Assembly (NCBI GenBank): GCA_946002345.1
Contig: CAMFZA010000107.1
Location: forward strand, 1 to 6,137
Length of the DNA: 6,137 bases
Origin: an uncultured Phascolarctobacterium sp.
Lineage (GTDB): Bacteria; Bacillota; Negativicutes; Acidaminococcales; Acidaminococcaceae
Reading direction: 5' to 3'
Both the position numbers and the translations under genes were made by a program. Below the pieces are notes generated by a model. It saw only the letters and a program-made list of their open reading frames with translations, did no database searches and had not been told where the DNA came from. Of the stretch, positions 5,267-6,137 are shown one piece after another; the first letter of the stretch is position 1, and every line of letters begins with the position of its first letter.

Positions 5267-5295
5267 TTGACGAAATTAGTTTTATCTGTTATAAT
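5267..5295 (+). promoter_or_regulatory. lexA promoter
   Basis: TTGACG (5267-5272), a 17-base spacer and consensus TATAAT (5290-5295), with an extended TGT (5287-5289). The start point should be near 5302, giving a leader of about 36 bases. This is one of the strongest promoters in the window, as expected for a gene held down by its own repressor. Confidence 0.88.
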
Positions 5296-5303
5296 AATAC
5301 TAA
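5276..5303. promoter_or_regulatory. Candidate operator over the lexA -10 and start point
   Basis: TTAGTTTTAT (5276-5285) and ATAATACTAA (5294-5303) are inverted copies matching at nine of ten positions, with an 8-base spacer. The repeat lies over the promoter where LexA autorepression would act. It does not resemble the Bacillus-type SOS box (CGAAC-N4-GTTCG), which I cannot find near this gene. AT-richness makes chance possible. Confidence 0.3.
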
Positions 5304-5337
5304 GGTATTTCTAAACATATGATTGGAGGTCTGGATT

Positions 5338-6003
5338 ATGGGTCGTAGAAAAGCTCTTCCCCCTGATTTTGATGGCAACTATACCGAAGACATGCTCTCC
5401 GAGCGTCAACGCAATATTTTAAAATTTGTTCGTGATTTTATCAATCATAAAGGTTATCCGCCTGCAGTTCGTGAGATTGGTACTGCAGTTGGCTTGTCCT
5501 CCAGTGCTAGCGTTCATAATCACTTAAAGAAGCTGCAGGAATATGGTTTTATTCAACGTGATGCTGCTAAGCCTCGTGCTTTGGAGCTCATGAGTGAAAG
5601 CGATGCTTGGAGAAATAAATTACTGGTTCCGGTACCGTTAGTTGGTAAGGTTACTGCAGGTGTGCCTATTTTGGCTGTTGAAAATATTGAAGAAACCTAT
5701 CCGATTCCTCGTGATTTGATTGGCTGTGATGATGATGTTTTCATGCTTTCTGTTTGTGGTGACAGCATGATTAACGCTGGTATTCTTGATCACGACTATA
5801 TTATCGCTCGTAAGCAAAACTTTGCTAATAATGGTGATATCGTTGTTGCTTTAATTGATGGTGAAGAAACTACTGTTAAGCGTTACTTTCGTGAGCTGCG
5901 CAGTGTACGTCTGCAACCTGAAAACGATAAGTATCAACCTATAGTTGGCTCTGATAACATTCAGGTTTTGGGCAAAGTAATTTCTGTTTTCCGCATGCTA
6001 TAA
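5338..6003 (+). CDS. lexA: LexA, SOS-response repressor
   Basis: A complete 221-residue repressor of DNA-damage genes that cleaves itself when bound to RecA filaments. The N-terminal winged helix-turn-helix covers about residues 21-85 (SERQRNILKFVRDFI, GYPPAVREIGTAVGLSSSAS, VHNHLKKLQEYGFI). The S24-type peptidase domain follows: cleavage site A107-G108 (KVTAGVPIL), catalytic S143 in CGDSMINAGI and catalytic K181 in TTVKRYF. All essential residues are present, so it should be functional. Length is slightly above the usual 200-210, from a short basic N-terminal extension (MGRRKALPPDFDGNYTEDML). ATG 5338 was chosen because GGAGGT (5325-5330) lies seven bases upstream; a TTG at 5323 overlaps that site and cannot be the start. 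The gene stands alone between its own promoter and terminator, and autoregulation is expected. It faces away from the mobile element upstream. Confidence 0.96.
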   Translation: MGRRKALPPDFDGNYTEDMLSERQRNILKFVRDFINHKGYPPAVREIGTAVGLSSSASVHNHLKKLQEYGFIQRDAAKPRALELMSESDAWRNKLLVPVPLVGKVTAGVPILAVENIEETYPIPRDLIGCDDDVFMLSVCGDSMINAGILDHDYIIARKQNFANNGDIVVALIDGEETTVKRYFRELRSVRLQPENDKYQPIVGSDNIQVLGKVISVFRML

Positions 6004-6070
6004 AACAAAGCATCATGATTGATGTTATAACGATGTTGATTTGATGTCACTTTTGCGTCAAAACAAGCAT

Positions 6071-6098
6071 AAGCAGCTCTTCTAGGGCTGCTTTTCTT
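6071..6098 (+). terminator. Rho-independent terminator of lexA
   Basis: AAGCAGC (6071-6077) pairs with GCTGCTT (6087-6093). Three more pairs, one of them T-G, close a TCT loop. TTTTCTT follows. A smaller hairpin, CATCA (6011-6015)/TGATG (6020-6024), lies just after the stop codon. Confidence 0.82.
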
Positions 6099-6125
6099 GC
6101 TATTCAGCCTAAAATCAGTTACAAT
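6097..6125 (+). promoter_or_regulatory. Promoter for a gene beyond the right edge
   Basis: TTGCTA (6097-6102), a 17-base spacer and TACAAT (6120-6125), directly after the lexA terminator. The hexamers are close to consensus, and its start point would be near 6132. The gene it serves lies outside the window. Confidence 0.6.
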
Positions 6126-6137
6126 ATACTTAGTTTA

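Noticed and set aside
1..6137. CRISPR array, tRNA or rRNA genes
   Set aside because: No regularly spaced repeats, no cloverleaf-like segment and no ribosomal RNA signature were seen on either strand.

Overview
The window looks like chromosomal DNA from a low-to-moderate GC bacterium of the Firmicutes line. The promoters are near-consensus sigma-70/sigma-A type (TTGACG-17-TATAAT at lexA, TTGTCT-17-TACAAT at the symporter gene), Shine-Dalgarno sites are strong, and several genes end at hairpin-plus-T terminators. A secretion signal of the kind seen on very large surface adhesins, sitting in an otherwise Firmicutes-like background, fits a diderm Negativicutes member (Phascolarctobacterium/Acidaminococcus type). 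That placement is an inference from style and not proven here.

Layout. (1) Positions 2-307 hold the end of an unrecognised gene, closed by a terminator. (2) Positions 388-2075 are a self-contained transcription unit: tandem promoters, a 5' leader, a complete Na+(or H+):alanine/glycine symporter gene of the AGCS family, and a strong terminator. (3) Positions 2280-2541 hold a promoter, a good ribosome binding site and a 55-codon reading frame that is essentially only a long secretion signal; it stops a few codons past the predicted cleavage site and looks like the head of a lost large exported protein. (4) Positions 2592 to about 2840 hold an insertion-sequence-like end and several hairpins, with no intact gene. 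(5) Positions 2871-4956 hold minus-strand mobile DNA: a DUF6431-type zinc-ribbon gene followed by an intact, cysteine-rich IS30-family transposase gene, ending at a hairpin. The upstream edge, about 4861-4956, is unusually dense: a good outward (+) promoter, an oppositely directed candidate promoter for the DUF6431 gene, and two perfect inverted repeats. (6) Positions 4957-5266 are AT-rich and gene-free, with several hairpins. (7) Positions 5267-6098 hold lexA, the SOS repressor, with a near-perfect promoter, a possible operator and a terminator. (8) The right edge carries a promoter for a gene outside the window.

The housekeeping-type genes (symporter, lexA) are each monocistronic and do not appear to work together. 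The middle third is an accessory island between them where mobile elements have accumulated and a surface-protein gene has apparently been decapitated. The points most worth a second look are the promoter/hairpin cluster at 4861-4956 (possible small or antisense RNA, or an outward insertion-sequence promoter), the possible frameshift at the start of the DUF6431 gene, the pairing of that gene with a cysteine-rich IS30 transposase, and the orphan secretion signal.
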